64,000 nt of DNA from Vondammii sp040505895 (lineage in GTDB: Bacteria > Pseudomonadota > Gammaproteobacteria > Chromatiales > Chromatiaceae): positions 248,001 through 312,000 of the forward strand of contig JBEVXU010000018.1 of assembly GCA_040505895.1 (NCBI GenBank), given 5' to 3'. The position numbers and the translations under genes were made by a program. Under the pieces are notes generated by a model. That model made no database searches. It was not told the DNA's origin and was given only the letters and a program-made list of their open reading frames with translations. This document shows positions 43,611-52,065 of this stretch, one piece after another. How positions within the stretch are numbered: position 1 is the stretch's first letter; the number at the start of each line of letters is the position of its first letter.

Positions 43611-43638
43611 AAAAAGCCCCGGTTTCCGGGGCTTTTTT
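43611..43638 (+). terminator. Intrinsic terminator after the Bax-inhibitor-like gene
   Basis: An AAAAGCCCCGG stem pairs with CCGGGGCTTTT across a 3-base loop, followed by Ts. It lies 24 bases past the stop codon. It also precedes the next gene by 16 bases, so that gene may be expressed by read-through. Confidence 0.85.
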
Positions 43639-43653
43639 AATAGGAGAAGAGAT

Positions 43654-43833
43654 ATGGATTGGATGAAGATCGGCGCTGCCCTGCTGCTGGTGATGTTTAT
43701 CGTCATGCTCTGGCCACGAGCCAAAGAGATGCTGACCAACAGCCCAAAGGCGGAGAAGGGTCAGTGGCAGGCGGCCATACTACCTGTACTTGGCGTGATC
43801 GCCTTTGTCATCTTTCTGATGATGACTATATAG
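43654..43833 (+). CDS. Small two-segment membrane protein
   Basis: A 59-residue protein with a strong ribosome site (AGGAGAAGAG, seven bases before the ATG). It has two membrane segments (about 5-21 and 40-58) separated by a polar loop rich in Lys/Glu. I do not recognise a family. The good ribosome site and coding-like codon choice support it as a real gene. Position directly after the terminator of the Bax-inhibitor-like gene suggests read-through expression. Confidence 0.6.
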   Translation: MDWMKIGAALLLVMFIVMLWPRAKEMLTNSPKAEKGQWQAAILPVLGVIAFVIFLMMTI

Positions 43834-43861
43834 TGCTGCCCACCTAAAAGATGAAAAGAAA

Positions 43862-43941
43862 GATGCAGAGGTCACAGAGGAAAGGTTGATTCTCAAAAGA
43901 CAATCTCGGCGTACTCTACTTCCCCTTGCGACCTCTGCATC
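43862..43941. repeat. Imperfect palindrome between convergent genes
   Basis: GATGCAGAGGTC (43862-43873) is repeated in inverted form at the right end (43930-43941). The inner bases are less regular. It lies between the small membrane gene and the end of serS, and it shares the CAGAG-type composition of the repeat at 34357-34569. Confidence 0.4.
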
Positions 43942-43968
43942 CTGCTTTGTCCTATCCTCTGATAGAAG

Positions 43969-45240
43969 TTATATAACCTCCATCCCCCCCATGTAGTGCC
44001 TCAGCACTTCAGGTACACGGATAGAGCCGTCAGCCTGCTGATAATTCTCCATTACCGCTACCAGGGTGCGGCCGACAGCCAAACCTGAGCCGTTGATGGT
44101 ATGCACCAACTCCGGCTTACCGGTTTCAGGGTTGCGCCAGCGCGCCTGCAACCGACGTGCCTGGAAATCCTCGAAGTTTGAACAGGATGAGATCTCACGG
44201 TAGGTATTCTGTGCCGGTAGCCATGCCTCAATATCGTAGGTCTTGGCAGACGAGAAACCGAGGTCGCCGGTACACAGGGTCACCACACGATACGGGATCT
44301 CCAAACGCTGCAGAATAGACTCTGCATGACCGGTAAGAGCCTCCAGTGTCTGATAGGAGTCCTCAGGACGCACTACCTGTACCATCTCCACCTTCTCAAA
44401 CTGATGTTGCCTGATCATGCCCCGCGTATCACGGCCATAGGCACCGGCCTCACTACGAAAACATGGGGTCTGAGCGACCCAACGCTTGGGCATGTCGACA
44501 TCTTCGATAATCTCATTCCGTACAATGTTAGTAATGGGTACCTCAGCGGTGGGAATCAGGTAGTAGGCCATTTCGCCGGAGACTTTGAACAGATCCTCCT
44601 CGAATTTCGGTAACTGCCCGGTACCACGCAGGCTGTCGGCATTGACCATAAAGGGAACATAGGTCTCTGTATAGCCGTGCTCTGCCGTATGTACATTAAG
44701 CATGAACTGGGCAAGTGCCCGATGAAGGCGAGCCAGGGGGCCCTGCAGGTTAGTAAAGCGGGAACCGGTGATCTTAGCCGCCACCTCAAAATTCATTCCA
44801 CCATTTGCAGCACCGAGATCAACGTGATCCTTGGGTTCAAAATCGAACCGAGGAGGTTCACCCCAGCGCCGCTCTTCCCGGTTATCCTCTTCATCACGCC
44901 CTTCAGGCACACTTGAATGAGGAATATTGGGTGTACCCATTGCAATCTCACTCAGTTTTCTCTGGACCTCGCCCAGCTCATCCTGTGCCGCCTTCAGTCT
45001 CTCACCCAGATCAGAGACTTCAGCCAGCAGAGGCTGGATATCCTCACCTGCCGCTTTTGCCTTACCAATCTGTTTGGAACGGCTGTTGCGTTCACTCTGC
45101 AACTGTTCTGCAGCAACCTGTAACTCCTTACGGCGGGTTTCCAGGTCTGATATCAACGTTACATCAAGGTCAACATGACGGCGCGCCAGTCCGGCGGCAA
45201 CATTTTCCAGGTCGGTTCTCAGCAGTCGAGGGTCGAGCAT
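43969..45240 (-). CDS. serS: Seryl-tRNA synthetase
   Basis: SerS charges tRNA-Ser, one of which is encoded 1.3 kb away. It has 423 residues. The N-terminal coiled coil that reaches the long variable arm spans about 30-100. Class II motif 2 is PCFRSEAGAYGRDTRGMIRQ, followed by HQFEKVEMV. Motif 3 is NGSGLAVGRTLVAVMENYQ. The TAEVPITN segment of the active site is also clear. It follows the DUF190 gene by three bases. Confidence 0.97.
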   Translation of the reverse strand: MLDPRLLRTDLENVAAGLARRHVDLDVTLISDLETRRKELQVAAEQLQSERNSRSKQIGKAKAAGEDIQPLLAEVSDLGERLKAAQDELGEVQRKLSEIAMGTPNIPHSSVPEGRDEEDNREERRWGEPPRFDFEPKDHVDLGAANGGMNFEVAAKITGSRFTNLQGPLARLHRALAQFMLNVHTAEHGYTETYVPFMVNADSLRGTGQLPKFEEDLFKVSGEMAYYLIPTAEVPITNIVRNEIIEDVDMPKRWVAQTPCFRSEAGAYGRDTRGMIRQHQFEKVEMVQVVRPEDSYQTLEALTGHAESILQRLEIPYRVVTLCTGDLGFSSAKTYDIEAWLPAQNTYREISSCSNFEDFQARRLQARWRNPETGKPELVHTINGSGLAVGRTLVAVMENYQQADGSIRVPEVLRHYMGGMEVI

Positions 45241-45243
45241 TAT

Positions 45244-45555
45244 CTATTCACCACTATTCATAACAGCGGGCCAACTAACGATCTGGCCCGGTTTAACTAA
45301 AGTATTGAGATGTCTAAGCACTCGATCGACTTTTGCAGGCTCATCAAAGAACTCAAGCACCAGCGGCAGATCGAGTGAAATATCGAGAAGTGTCGAGGAG
45401 TGGATTTTACCTGACTGGCCAAACCCCGCAATGCCGCGAAAAGCGGTCACGCCACGCACTTTCTCTTCATCGTGAAGCAGAGAGAGAATCTGCTGAAAAT
45501 GGTGCTCGCCTTCAGTGAGATAGACGCGGACCATGATCACTTCCATTGCTGTCAT
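45244..45555 (-). CDS. DUF190 (PII-like) protein
   Basis: Members of this family adopt a PII-like fold and often sit next to crcB. From ATG 45555 (GGGAGA upstream) it has 103 residues. The conserved pattern is RVYLTEGEHH, GVTAFRGIAGFG and the end LVKPGQIVSW. Overlap with crcB (ATGA) shows coupling. In other bacteria the pair is thought to serve fluoride export; for this protein that is inference. Confidence 0.86.
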   Translation of the reverse strand: MTAMEVIMVRVYLTEGEHHFQQILSLLHDEEKVRGVTAFRGIAGFGQSGKIHSSTLLDISLDLPLVLEFFDEPAKVDRVLRHLNTLVKPGQIVSWPAVMNSGE

Positions 45556-45926
45556 AACTGTCTCCCTATAAGCAGTCCTACCCAGCAGGCCGCGATACAT
45601 GCAATAACGGAGATCACCATATTGAGCCCCGCCTTCATATACTCCGCCTGTTCTATCAGACTGAGGGTTTCAATGGAGAAGGTGGAGAAGGTGGTAAAGG
45701 CACCGAGAAAACCAATCAGAAGTGCACCACGCATCTCGGGGCTTACTGTCATCCTCTCCAGAAAGAGAGTAAAGAGTAACCCCATCACCAAAGACCCAAG
45801 CACATTAACCGCCAGGGTACCGTAGGGAAACCCACGGCCCAACAGAATATAAACGCCGTTGGAAACCCAAAAGCGCATCAACGCCCCTGCAGCACCACCG
45901 GCGGCAATGAATAGGACCTGGGACAA
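45552..45926 (-). CDS. crcB: Fluoride channel CrcB/FluC
   Basis: Fluc proteins are dimeric fluoride channels in the inner membrane. It has 124 residues and four membrane segments. Visible signatures are AAGGAAGALMRFWVSN near the N-terminus, VNVLGSLVMGLLFT, and GFLGAFTTFSTFSIE, which holds the Phe residues and Thr/Ser that line the pore. The start is TTG with GGGAG eight bases upstream. First gene of crcB-DUF190-serS. I see no fluoride riboswitch in the short upstream region. Confidence 0.93.
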   Translation of the reverse strand: MSQVLFIAAGGAAGALMRFWVSNGVYILLGRGFPYGTLAVNVLGSLVMGLLFTLFLERMTVSPEMRGALLIGFLGAFTTFSTFSIETLSLIEQAEYMKAGLNMVISVIACIAACWVGLLIGRQL

Positions 45927-46010
45927 AGATGGACTCCCTCTACGGAAATAATGGGCGCTATATTACACCCAAGCCTGGGGGAAATCCCGGGTCAGAAGTT
46001 AATAAAATCC

Positions 46011-46619
46011 TTACTTCTGCTTCCAATGTTTTGAAGCGTCCTGATACCACCAACCTCCAGAGGCTCCTTGGGCCCATTTCTGAGCAAAGGTAGCGCGTAC
46101 CTTGGGCTCCCACTCCGGGTGACCATTGGCTTCAGCGATGGCTCGATAGAGTGCATTACGATCACTATTTTCGGCACTTATCAGCTTTTTCACCTTGTTG
46201 CGGTCTTTTAGAGAGATCGCGGAACTGTCTCGCATCGCTACCATCGCATCACGGGTAAAGCCAATACCGCCACTAGCATAGTGAGACGCAAGGGAAGAGT
46301 GGCGCCGTTTCATATTTGCCTGCAACTTCCTCACCTTCGGGGTATTAACATTGAAGTTGGGTTGTGCCGCCTGAGCAGGGGGAATAATCAGATCAAGAAG
46401 CCGTATGGCGTAGCTCTGCTCAACAGGCAAATAAAATGAGGCACCCTTATCGCCCTTGGAAGCGTCATCCCCCTCCTTTTTCGATTTGCCGAGGATATCA
46501 TCAACAATCCGCTCAGCTGCGGCCTCAGCCTCGGCAGAAGGGAAATATATGTTGATGGTGACACAGGCCGCAAGTAGCAGCATGCCGGCAAGCAATAAGG
46601 TTAACTTGGTCTGTTTCAT
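46011..46619 (-). CDS. YdbL-like lipoprotein (DUF1318)
   Basis: Family members are encoded with YdbH, an AsmA-like protein spanning the periplasm. It has 202 residues. A signal peptide with lipobox LLAAC sets the mature Cys near residue 19. The next residues, CVTINIYFPSAEAE, recall YnbE-type lipoproteins. The C-terminal DUF1318 domain (about 95-200) has VRKLQANMKRRHSSLASHY and NALYRAIAEANGHPEWE. No separate ynbE frame is visible between this gene and the YdbH-like gene, so one protein may combine both parts; that is inference. Confidence 0.8.
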   Translation of the reverse strand: MKQTKLTLLLAGMLLLAACVTINIYFPSAEAEAAAERIVDDILGKSKKEGDDASKGDKGASFYLPVEQSYAIRLLDLIIPPAQAAQPNFNVNTPKVRKLQANMKRRHSSLASHYASGGIGFTRDAMVAMRDSSAISLKDRNKVKKLISAENSDRNALYRAIAEANGHPEWEPKVRATFAQKWAQGASGGWWYQDASKHWKQK

Positions 46620-46676
46620 CTTCTTCTCCTAAAAAACTGACACTGCATATCTTTCCACAATAACTTGAAACCCGAG

Positions 46677-46740
46677 GTAGGAGCGAACTTGTTCGCGATG
46701 AACGCACCTCGGAACTGGTCGCGAACAAGTTCGCTCCTAC
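46677..46740. repeat. REP-like palindrome, copy 1
   Basis: Two perfect 22-base arms (GTAGGAGCGAACTTGTTCGC plus GA, and its complement) flank a 20-base centre. Copies are at 55935-56000 and 61553-61615. The sequence type resembles REP elements of Pseudomonas. It lies between the YdbH-like and YdbL-like genes. Confidence 0.8.
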
Positions 46741-46786
46741 AGGTACCACTTTTCTCTATCAAAGTGGCTTCCTTCAATTTTATTAA

Positions 46787-46845
46787 GGAAGCTCTGAATA
46801 AGTCTGAGTGCAAGGCAATCATCCATGACTTGTTCAGAGCTTTCC
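46787..46845. mobile_element. Short IS5-like palindromic element
   Basis: The left end GGAAGCTCTGAATAAG pairs with CTTGTTCAGAGCTTTCC on the right. The inner part equals the right end of the element at 25671-25873, so it is an internally deleted relative. A clean target duplication is not seen (TTAA on the left, TGAT on the right). It is next to the stop codon of the YdbH-like gene. Confidence 0.5.
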
Positions 46846-46862
46846 TGATTATAGGCCATCAT

Positions 46863-48962
46863 CTACTCGACGACCGGCGCGCCACCAGCCGCAATCTGCT
46901 GCAATTTACTGACTAGAATATTCCAGTCGGTACGATGGTTGAACCCCATAATGTCGATTCGCGGGATACCTCCGCCTTTGACCAGATAATAGCCCTGATC
47001 CGCCGGTTCCACACCGCTCATCTCGCATACCCCATTCTCAAGGGTACAGCTGACACCCAAACGATCATAGCCGAACTCATCAAAGAAACGCATAAAGCTG
47101 CGTGACAGTGCTCCAGAGACGCCGGAACCGCCCAGGTTCGAGATACTATCCACCGCCTTCTGACTGATGCGGTGTCGGCTGTCATCTTCAACCGGCGTGG
47201 CTAACCAGGCATCAAAGGAGACCGGCTGCCAATCCTCCAGCCTCAACTGTTTCACCTCACCTTCGATCCTGCCGGTTATCTTACCAAAGGAGAAGGTACC
47301 GGTGAGTGTCTCAAGATCAAGATTCTTAAGGCCGATATCAGCACTGAAAGCAGGAAGCGTACCAAACAGGTCATCAAGCACCAGATTGCGAACCAGCACA
47401 CTGCCCCCAAAAACTTTGATCAACGCCATACCATCAACGGTGATCATGCCCGATGAGTAGGAGATGCCTGGGATCATGCCTGAGAGTTGTCCTGCAAGCA
47501 CCGGCCAGCCCACCGCATGACTGAACTTCTCCATAGAGACGGGAGTAAGGTAACCCTGAAAATGGACCGCAGGCCCATCATTACCGGACTCAAAACCAAA
47601 ACGCTCCACCTCTAGCGCCCCATCCAGCACAGGCACTGATGCCGCCTTATTGAGCTTCAGACTACGGCCGATAAGCGTAAGATCAAACACCGAGCCACCC
47701 AGATCTATACCGCCAAAGAGATGCCCTCCGCGCCATGAGAGCCTGCTCTTCCTAACCTCTCCACTCTCTCTCCAGTTGATCTCTCCATTTACTCCATAGA
47801 GAGCAAACTGTGATTCACCGGCAGCCCCCTGCTCAACAAAAACATCTTTGAGCTGGAGACTGGCACCGATGCTTTTGCCCTGACCAAAACTCACCTCAGC
47901 TGCCACCTTCCCTGCAAGCTCCAGCTCTGCAAAAATGGGGTCAGCCAGTACTGGCTCCAGATAGGCACTATAGAGTGTGGCCACCTCTGCATCATCAGAG
48001 ACCACTTTCAGCTGGAGAATTTTCTCATCTTCACCCAGGGCAAACACGCCGTTACCGTGTAAGCTCAAGGTATCAGGATGATTAAAGGCAAAGCGAGGCA
48101 GCTTCAGCATCTCCTCCTTCGCAGAGTAAACAAAGTCAGACTGCAGCGAGACGATTTTCCCATCAGGTGAGATGAAAAAATAAGGCGTCAGAGCGGCACC
48201 CGCCTCTAGCACAATGGAGTGCTCACCCCACCAAACACCTCTCTTATTGGCACCCTGATTGGAAAAATCGCCCTCCCAACTACCGACGAGCTCCTCTCCT
48301 ATATAGTTATCATCCTGAAATGAGAAGCCAACATTATGAAAGCGCCCTTTCCAGTTCCCCTTAAGCACCCTACCCTGGTTGCCCGAAAGGCTAATATCGA
48401 GATCGACAACACCACCAATGCCATACTCGCTTAACAACGCCTTGATAGCATCAACCTCGTCTCCCACCAAAGAGAGACCCAAACCTTTACTGCTAAGTTG
48501 GGCTTGCCAGTGCCCACCTTTATAGGACAACTTCGCCCTACTCTCTCCACCAAAAACAGTCGTTTTATTGATTGCGACGTCAATCTGTTGCTGTTTTTTT
48601 CTCCAGCTAAAACTGAGCGGTATAAAAGACTGTTTGAGTGCTGAGTGCTTTAGCTTCAGGCGCCCCTGTTGACAGTCGACCTGCTGGTCCGTCAAGCGCC
48701 CTTTGCGGCACTCAAAAAAGAGCGACTTCAGTGGAAAAGGGAGTGACGGGTGAGTAAAGGCGGTCGCCGAAAGATTAAAGTGGTCACTATTTTCGCCAAG
48801 GAACAGCTCGAGCTTAACCCCTTCCGCTACCCAGTCAGACAGGCCAATGCGGCCAAGACTGAGACTGACACTCCCCCCTCCTTCATCGGCATGAAGGAGC
48901 AGCAGTGGTGAGAGGAGCACCACTGCAAGGAGCACGCGAATGTTATTCCGCCGGGAAAACAC
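46863..48962 (-). CDS. YdbH-like AsmA-type periplasm-spanning protein
   Basis: YdbH, TamB and YhdP of E. coli form bridges for lipid transport between the membranes. The likely start is GTG 48962, which overlaps the cysM end by 20 bases and gives 699 residues with an N-terminal membrane anchor (IRVLLAVVLLSPLLLLHA). The rest is a long beta-rich chain. The C-terminal region has ISQKAVDSISNLGGSG and AGGIPRIDIMGFNHRTDWNI, typical of the dicarboxylate-transport/YdbH domain. An ATG start at 49007 is possible but lies deeper in cysM. The partner is the DUF1318 lipoprotein downstream. Confidence 0.83.
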   Translation of the reverse strand: MFSRRNNIRVLLAVVLLSPLLLLHADEGGGSVSLSLGRIGLSDWVAEGVKLELFLGENSDHFNLSATAFTHPSLPFPLKSLFFECRKGRLTDQQVDCQQGRLKLKHSALKQSFIPLSFSWRKKQQQIDVAINKTTVFGGESRAKLSYKGGHWQAQLSSKGLGLSLVGDEVDAIKALLSEYGIGGVVDLDISLSGNQGRVLKGNWKGRFHNVGFSFQDDNYIGEELVGSWEGDFSNQGANKRGVWWGEHSIVLEAGAALTPYFFISPDGKIVSLQSDFVYSAKEEMLKLPRFAFNHPDTLSLHGNGVFALGEDEKILQLKVVSDDAEVATLYSAYLEPVLADPIFAELELAGKVAAEVSFGQGKSIGASLQLKDVFVEQGAAGESQFALYGVNGEINWRESGEVRKSRLSWRGGHLFGGIDLGGSVFDLTLIGRSLKLNKAASVPVLDGALEVERFGFESGNDGPAVHFQGYLTPVSMEKFSHAVGWPVLAGQLSGMIPGISYSSGMITVDGMALIKVFGGSVLVRNLVLDDLFGTLPAFSADIGLKNLDLETLTGTFSFGKITGRIEGEVKQLRLEDWQPVSFDAWLATPVEDDSRHRISQKAVDSISNLGGSGVSGALSRSFMRFFDEFGYDRLGVSCTLENGVCEMSGVEPADQGYYLVKGGGIPRIDIMGFNHRTDWNILVSKLQQIAAGGAPVVE

Positions 48963-49836
48963 CTGTGGAGAGATACCGGTCACCGCGATCGCAGATAATG
49001 GCGACAATCACCGCGTCCGTCAGCTCTTCGGAGAGCCTGAGAGCCGCAGCAACCGCACCACCTGATGAGATACCCGCAAAGATACCCTCTTCCGCCGCCA
49101 GACGGCGTGTAATATCCTCTGCTTCTTCCTGTGATACATCCATCTCCCTGTCGAGCCGTGAAGATTCAAAAATAGCCGGGAGATAGGCCTCCGGCCAGCG
49201 TCTTATGCCGGGGATCGAGGCCCCCTCGGCCGGCTGCACCCCAATTACCTGAACCTGGGAATTCTGCTCTTTCAGGTAGCGAGAGGTTCCCATAATGGTG
49301 CCGGTAGTCCCCATGGCACTGACAAAATGGGTGATTCGGCCTTCAGTCGCCCGCCAAATTTCAGGCCCTGTAGTTTGGTAGTGGGCATCAGGATTATCGG
49401 GATTTGAAAATTGGTCGAGGACCTTTCCTTCGCCCTCCCGCTCCATTTTATCGGCAAGATCACGCGCGCCTTCCATCCCCTCCTCTGCAGTAACAAGAAT
49501 CAGCTTTGCACCATAGGCCCTCATTGAGGCACGGCGTTCTACACTGAGATTCTCCGGCATTATCAGGATCATCCCGTATCCCTTGATGGCGGCCACCATT
49601 GCCAGGGCAATCCCGGTATTGCCACTGGTAGCCTCAATCAGAGTATCACCAGGCACAATATCACCACGGGCTTCCGCTTGTTGAATCATTGAGAGTGCGG
49701 GCCTGTCCTTCACCGATCCGGCTGGATTATTACCTTCAAGTTTTACCAGAATGGTATTACTGGTATCGCCACAAAGTCGCTGTAGACGAACCAGTGGCGT
49801 TGTGCCGACAAAATTTTCAATTGTTGGAAAAGTCAT
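48943..49836 (-). CDS. cysM: Cysteine synthase B
   Basis: CysM makes cysteine from O-acetylserine and sulfide or thiosulfate using PLP. From ATG 49836 it has 297 residues. The PLP-lysine motif is NNPAGSVKDRPALSMI, the phosphate loop is EATSGNTGIALAM, and a second glycine-rich loop is GTTGTIMGTSRYL. A conserved Ser-containing end is GISSGGAVAAALRL. Its last bases overlap the start of the YdbH-like gene. Together with cysZ it covers sulfur assimilation. Confidence 0.95.
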   Translation of the reverse strand: MTFPTIENFVGTTPLVRLQRLCGDTSNTILVKLEGNNPAGSVKDRPALSMIQQAEARGDIVPGDTLIEATSGNTGIALAMVAAIKGYGMILIMPENLSVERRASMRAYGAKLILVTAEEGMEGARDLADKMEREGEGKVLDQFSNPDNPDAHYQTTGPEIWRATEGRITHFVSAMGTTGTIMGTSRYLKEQNSQVQVIGVQPAEGASIPGIRRWPEAYLPAIFESSRLDREMDVSQEEAEDITRRLAAEEGIFAGISSGGAVAAALRLSEELTDAVIVAIICDRGDRYLSTGVFPAE

Positions 49837-50014
49837 GATCACAAGTTTACTTCAAGGTGTAGTGAAAAACGATGTTAGGATATTATCTGCTTTTTCCTGC
49901 AGGGATGCTTCATTTAGGACTTTTGATCAGATTTTGGCGGCGTGTCTTGCACTCAGACCTCGGACAGCTCACCCGAACTGATTAATAGTTTTCTCGACTA
50001 GATTGACTCACAAC

Positions 50015-51982
50015 ATGAAGATAATTAATACTTCCTGGTTAGAAGCTACAAGGCTACCGACGCTCGCCGCAGCACTTTTATTCGCGACTATTTCTCATGC
50101 TTCTGAGGATAATAATTTCTCAGAATCACTCTTTTTTGGGGAACTTCCTGTCGTTCTCTCAGCAACCCGTTTAAGCCAGCCGCTCAAGGATACACCGGCT
50201 TCCACCACCGTCATTGACCGAGAGATGATTGAAGCATCGGGTGCGGTTCAACTGGTTGATCTGCTACGTCTGGTCCCCGGTTTTCAGGTAGCCTACTACA
50301 CCGGCACAAAGTACAGTGCCACCTACCACGGCCATGCGGACCAGCATTCACGGGACATGCAGGTGCTGATCAATGGCAGATCAATCTACGATCCGGCTTT
50401 TGGTGGCGTAACCTGGGGTGATCAAGAGCTGGAAATTGATGATATCGATAGAATTGAGGTGATCCGGGGTCCTAATGCGGCAGCCTATGGGTCCAACTCA
50501 TTTGCCGGTGTTATCAACATCATCACGATCCACCCATCTCAGCAACAGGGTACCCATCTGAATGTGGTAAAACGTAAAGGGGAAAACAGTCAGGTTTCTG
50601 CCAGATACGCCGATTCAGCCGGAGACCTCGACTACCGGGTTTCTCTTAGGTACAGCAAAGACAGCGGATATGAGGACCGCCATGACTCAGCTCATATTCG
50701 TCGCCTCGGCTTTCGTGGTGACTACCAGATAGATCCCGGCAATGCGCTACAGATGGAGTTCGGTTTCAGTAACAACGACTACCAGGATGGCTTTTCGGGA
50801 AGTATTTTCCAGCCACTGAGAAGCACGCCTCAGGAGCACAGTTTTCAGCATTTTCGTTGGGAGCACAACAGTGGCGTGGATAGTGAGTATCTCCTCCAGT
50901 TCTACCACAACCAGCAGATTGTAACTGATTCTTTCACTAATTCAGGATTAGGTTTTTCTGCAGGCAGCGGCTTCAGCTCAGATCGTTATGACCTGGAGTT
51001 TCAACACACTTATAGACTGACAGAGAAGCATCGCCTTGTCTGGGGAGCAGGTGCCCGCAGGGATGAGACCAGCAGTATCTGGACATTCGGCTCCACAGAT
51101 AAAATAGAACGTGACCAGCTGCGCGCTTTTTTCAACATGGAGTGGAATCCAAGCGATCAGATGGTGGTCAATATGGGTGGCATGTTTGAGAAGTTTGAGA
51201 GTAAAGACGGGCTGTTCTCTCCTCGCCTTGCCCTCAACTACCACTTTGACGAGGAGAATACACTACGCCTTATAGCAACTCGTGGCTACCGCATGCCAAC
51301 GCTGTTTGAGGATAATGCCAATCTCAGGCTTTACTACGCGGGGACAACGACACCGATCCCAGGCCAGCTGCTCTACTATGCAGCACAGGATATCAATCCA
51401 GAAATAATAACCGCTTATGAAATCGGTTTTCTGAAAAACATACCTCGGTATGACCTCACCTTCGATGCCAGGCTCTATAACGAGACAGTCACTGACATCA
51501 TTCATACTAAGGCTATTAGTGGTGTCACCGAACAATATATTAACTCTGGAAAATACACGATCAACGGTATCGATATCGGATTGTATTGGAAACCCAACAG
51601 GCAGAGTCTGATTCACTTGGGTTATAGCTTTGCGCATGATTACGGCAAACAGTTCAAAAGTACCTCGCCTGGATATAAACTGCTCAATGATCAGGCACCG
51701 AACCAGACAGTCTCTCTTCTCGGAAGCTACCGCTTTGCCGGCGGCACCCAACTCAGTGGTGCCTATTACTATTTGAGTGAAATTGACTGGCCTGGGGATG
51801 GTGACAATGTCCCTTACTCAAAACGCCTTGACGTCAAGATATCACAGGACTTCAAAGCCTCTGGCATGGATGGTGATGTAGCTCTGATTTTTCAGAATAT
51901 CAACGGTAAATTTCAAGATTTCTACACCGAAAACTACTGGAATGAGAGTATTTTTCTTCAGGCTCGTCTAAACTGGCATTAA
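50015..51982 (+). CDS. TonB-dependent outer-membrane receptor
   Basis: These receptors import ligands such as cobalamin, iron chelates or vitamins through TonB energy. From ATG 50015 it has 655 residues and a signal peptide ending near SHA. The plug domain shows PASTTVIDREMIEASGAVQL, then IDRIEVIRGPNAAAYGSNSF and AGVINIIT, the classic plug end. The barrel part follows to an aromatic C-terminus (RLNWH). A TonB box is suggested near LPVVLSATRLSQPL. No receptor subtype is clear. It is followed by a binding protein and a hybrid kinase. Confidence 0.9.
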   Translation: MKIINTSWLEATRLPTLAAALLFATISHASEDNNFSESLFFGELPVVLSATRLSQPLKDTPASTTVIDREMIEASGAVQLVDLLRLVPGFQVAYYTGTKYSATYHGHADQHSRDMQVLINGRSIYDPAFGGVTWGDQELEIDDIDRIEVIRGPNAAAYGSNSFAGVINIITIHPSQQQGTHLNVVKRKGENSQVSARYADSAGDLDYRVSLRYSKDSGYEDRHDSAHIRRLGFRGDYQIDPGNALQMEFGFSNNDYQDGFSGSIFQPLRSTPQEHSFQHFRWEHNSGVDSEYLLQFYHNQQIVTDSFTNSGLGFSAGSGFSSDRYDLEFQHTYRLTEKHRLVWGAGARRDETSSIWTFGSTDKIERDQLRAFFNMEWNPSDQMVVNMGGMFEKFESKDGLFSPRLALNYHFDEENTLRLIATRGYRMPTLFEDNANLRLYYAGTTTPIPGQLLYYAAQDINPEIITAYEIGFLKNIPRYDLTFDARLYNETVTDIIHTKAISGVTEQYINSGKYTINGIDIGLYWKPNRQSLIHLGYSFAHDYGKQFKSTSPGYKLLNDQAPNQTVSLLGSYRFAGGTQLSGAYYYLSEIDWPGDGDNVPYSKRLDVKISQDFKASGMDGDVALIFQNINGKFQDFYTENYWNESIFLQARLNWH

Positions 51983-52065
51983 GCCTGATGAAAGCTACCA
52001 GTTGTCCAACAATGGAATTAAATTGTCACTAATATCGTGACTGACAACAAGGAAGATATCCGCTC

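Noticed and set aside
46525..46749. Open frame of 74 codons overlapping the REP palindrome, as a ynbE candidate
   Set aside because: It is made of the REP sequence itself (VGANLFATSSE type), has no lipobox and lacks coding character.
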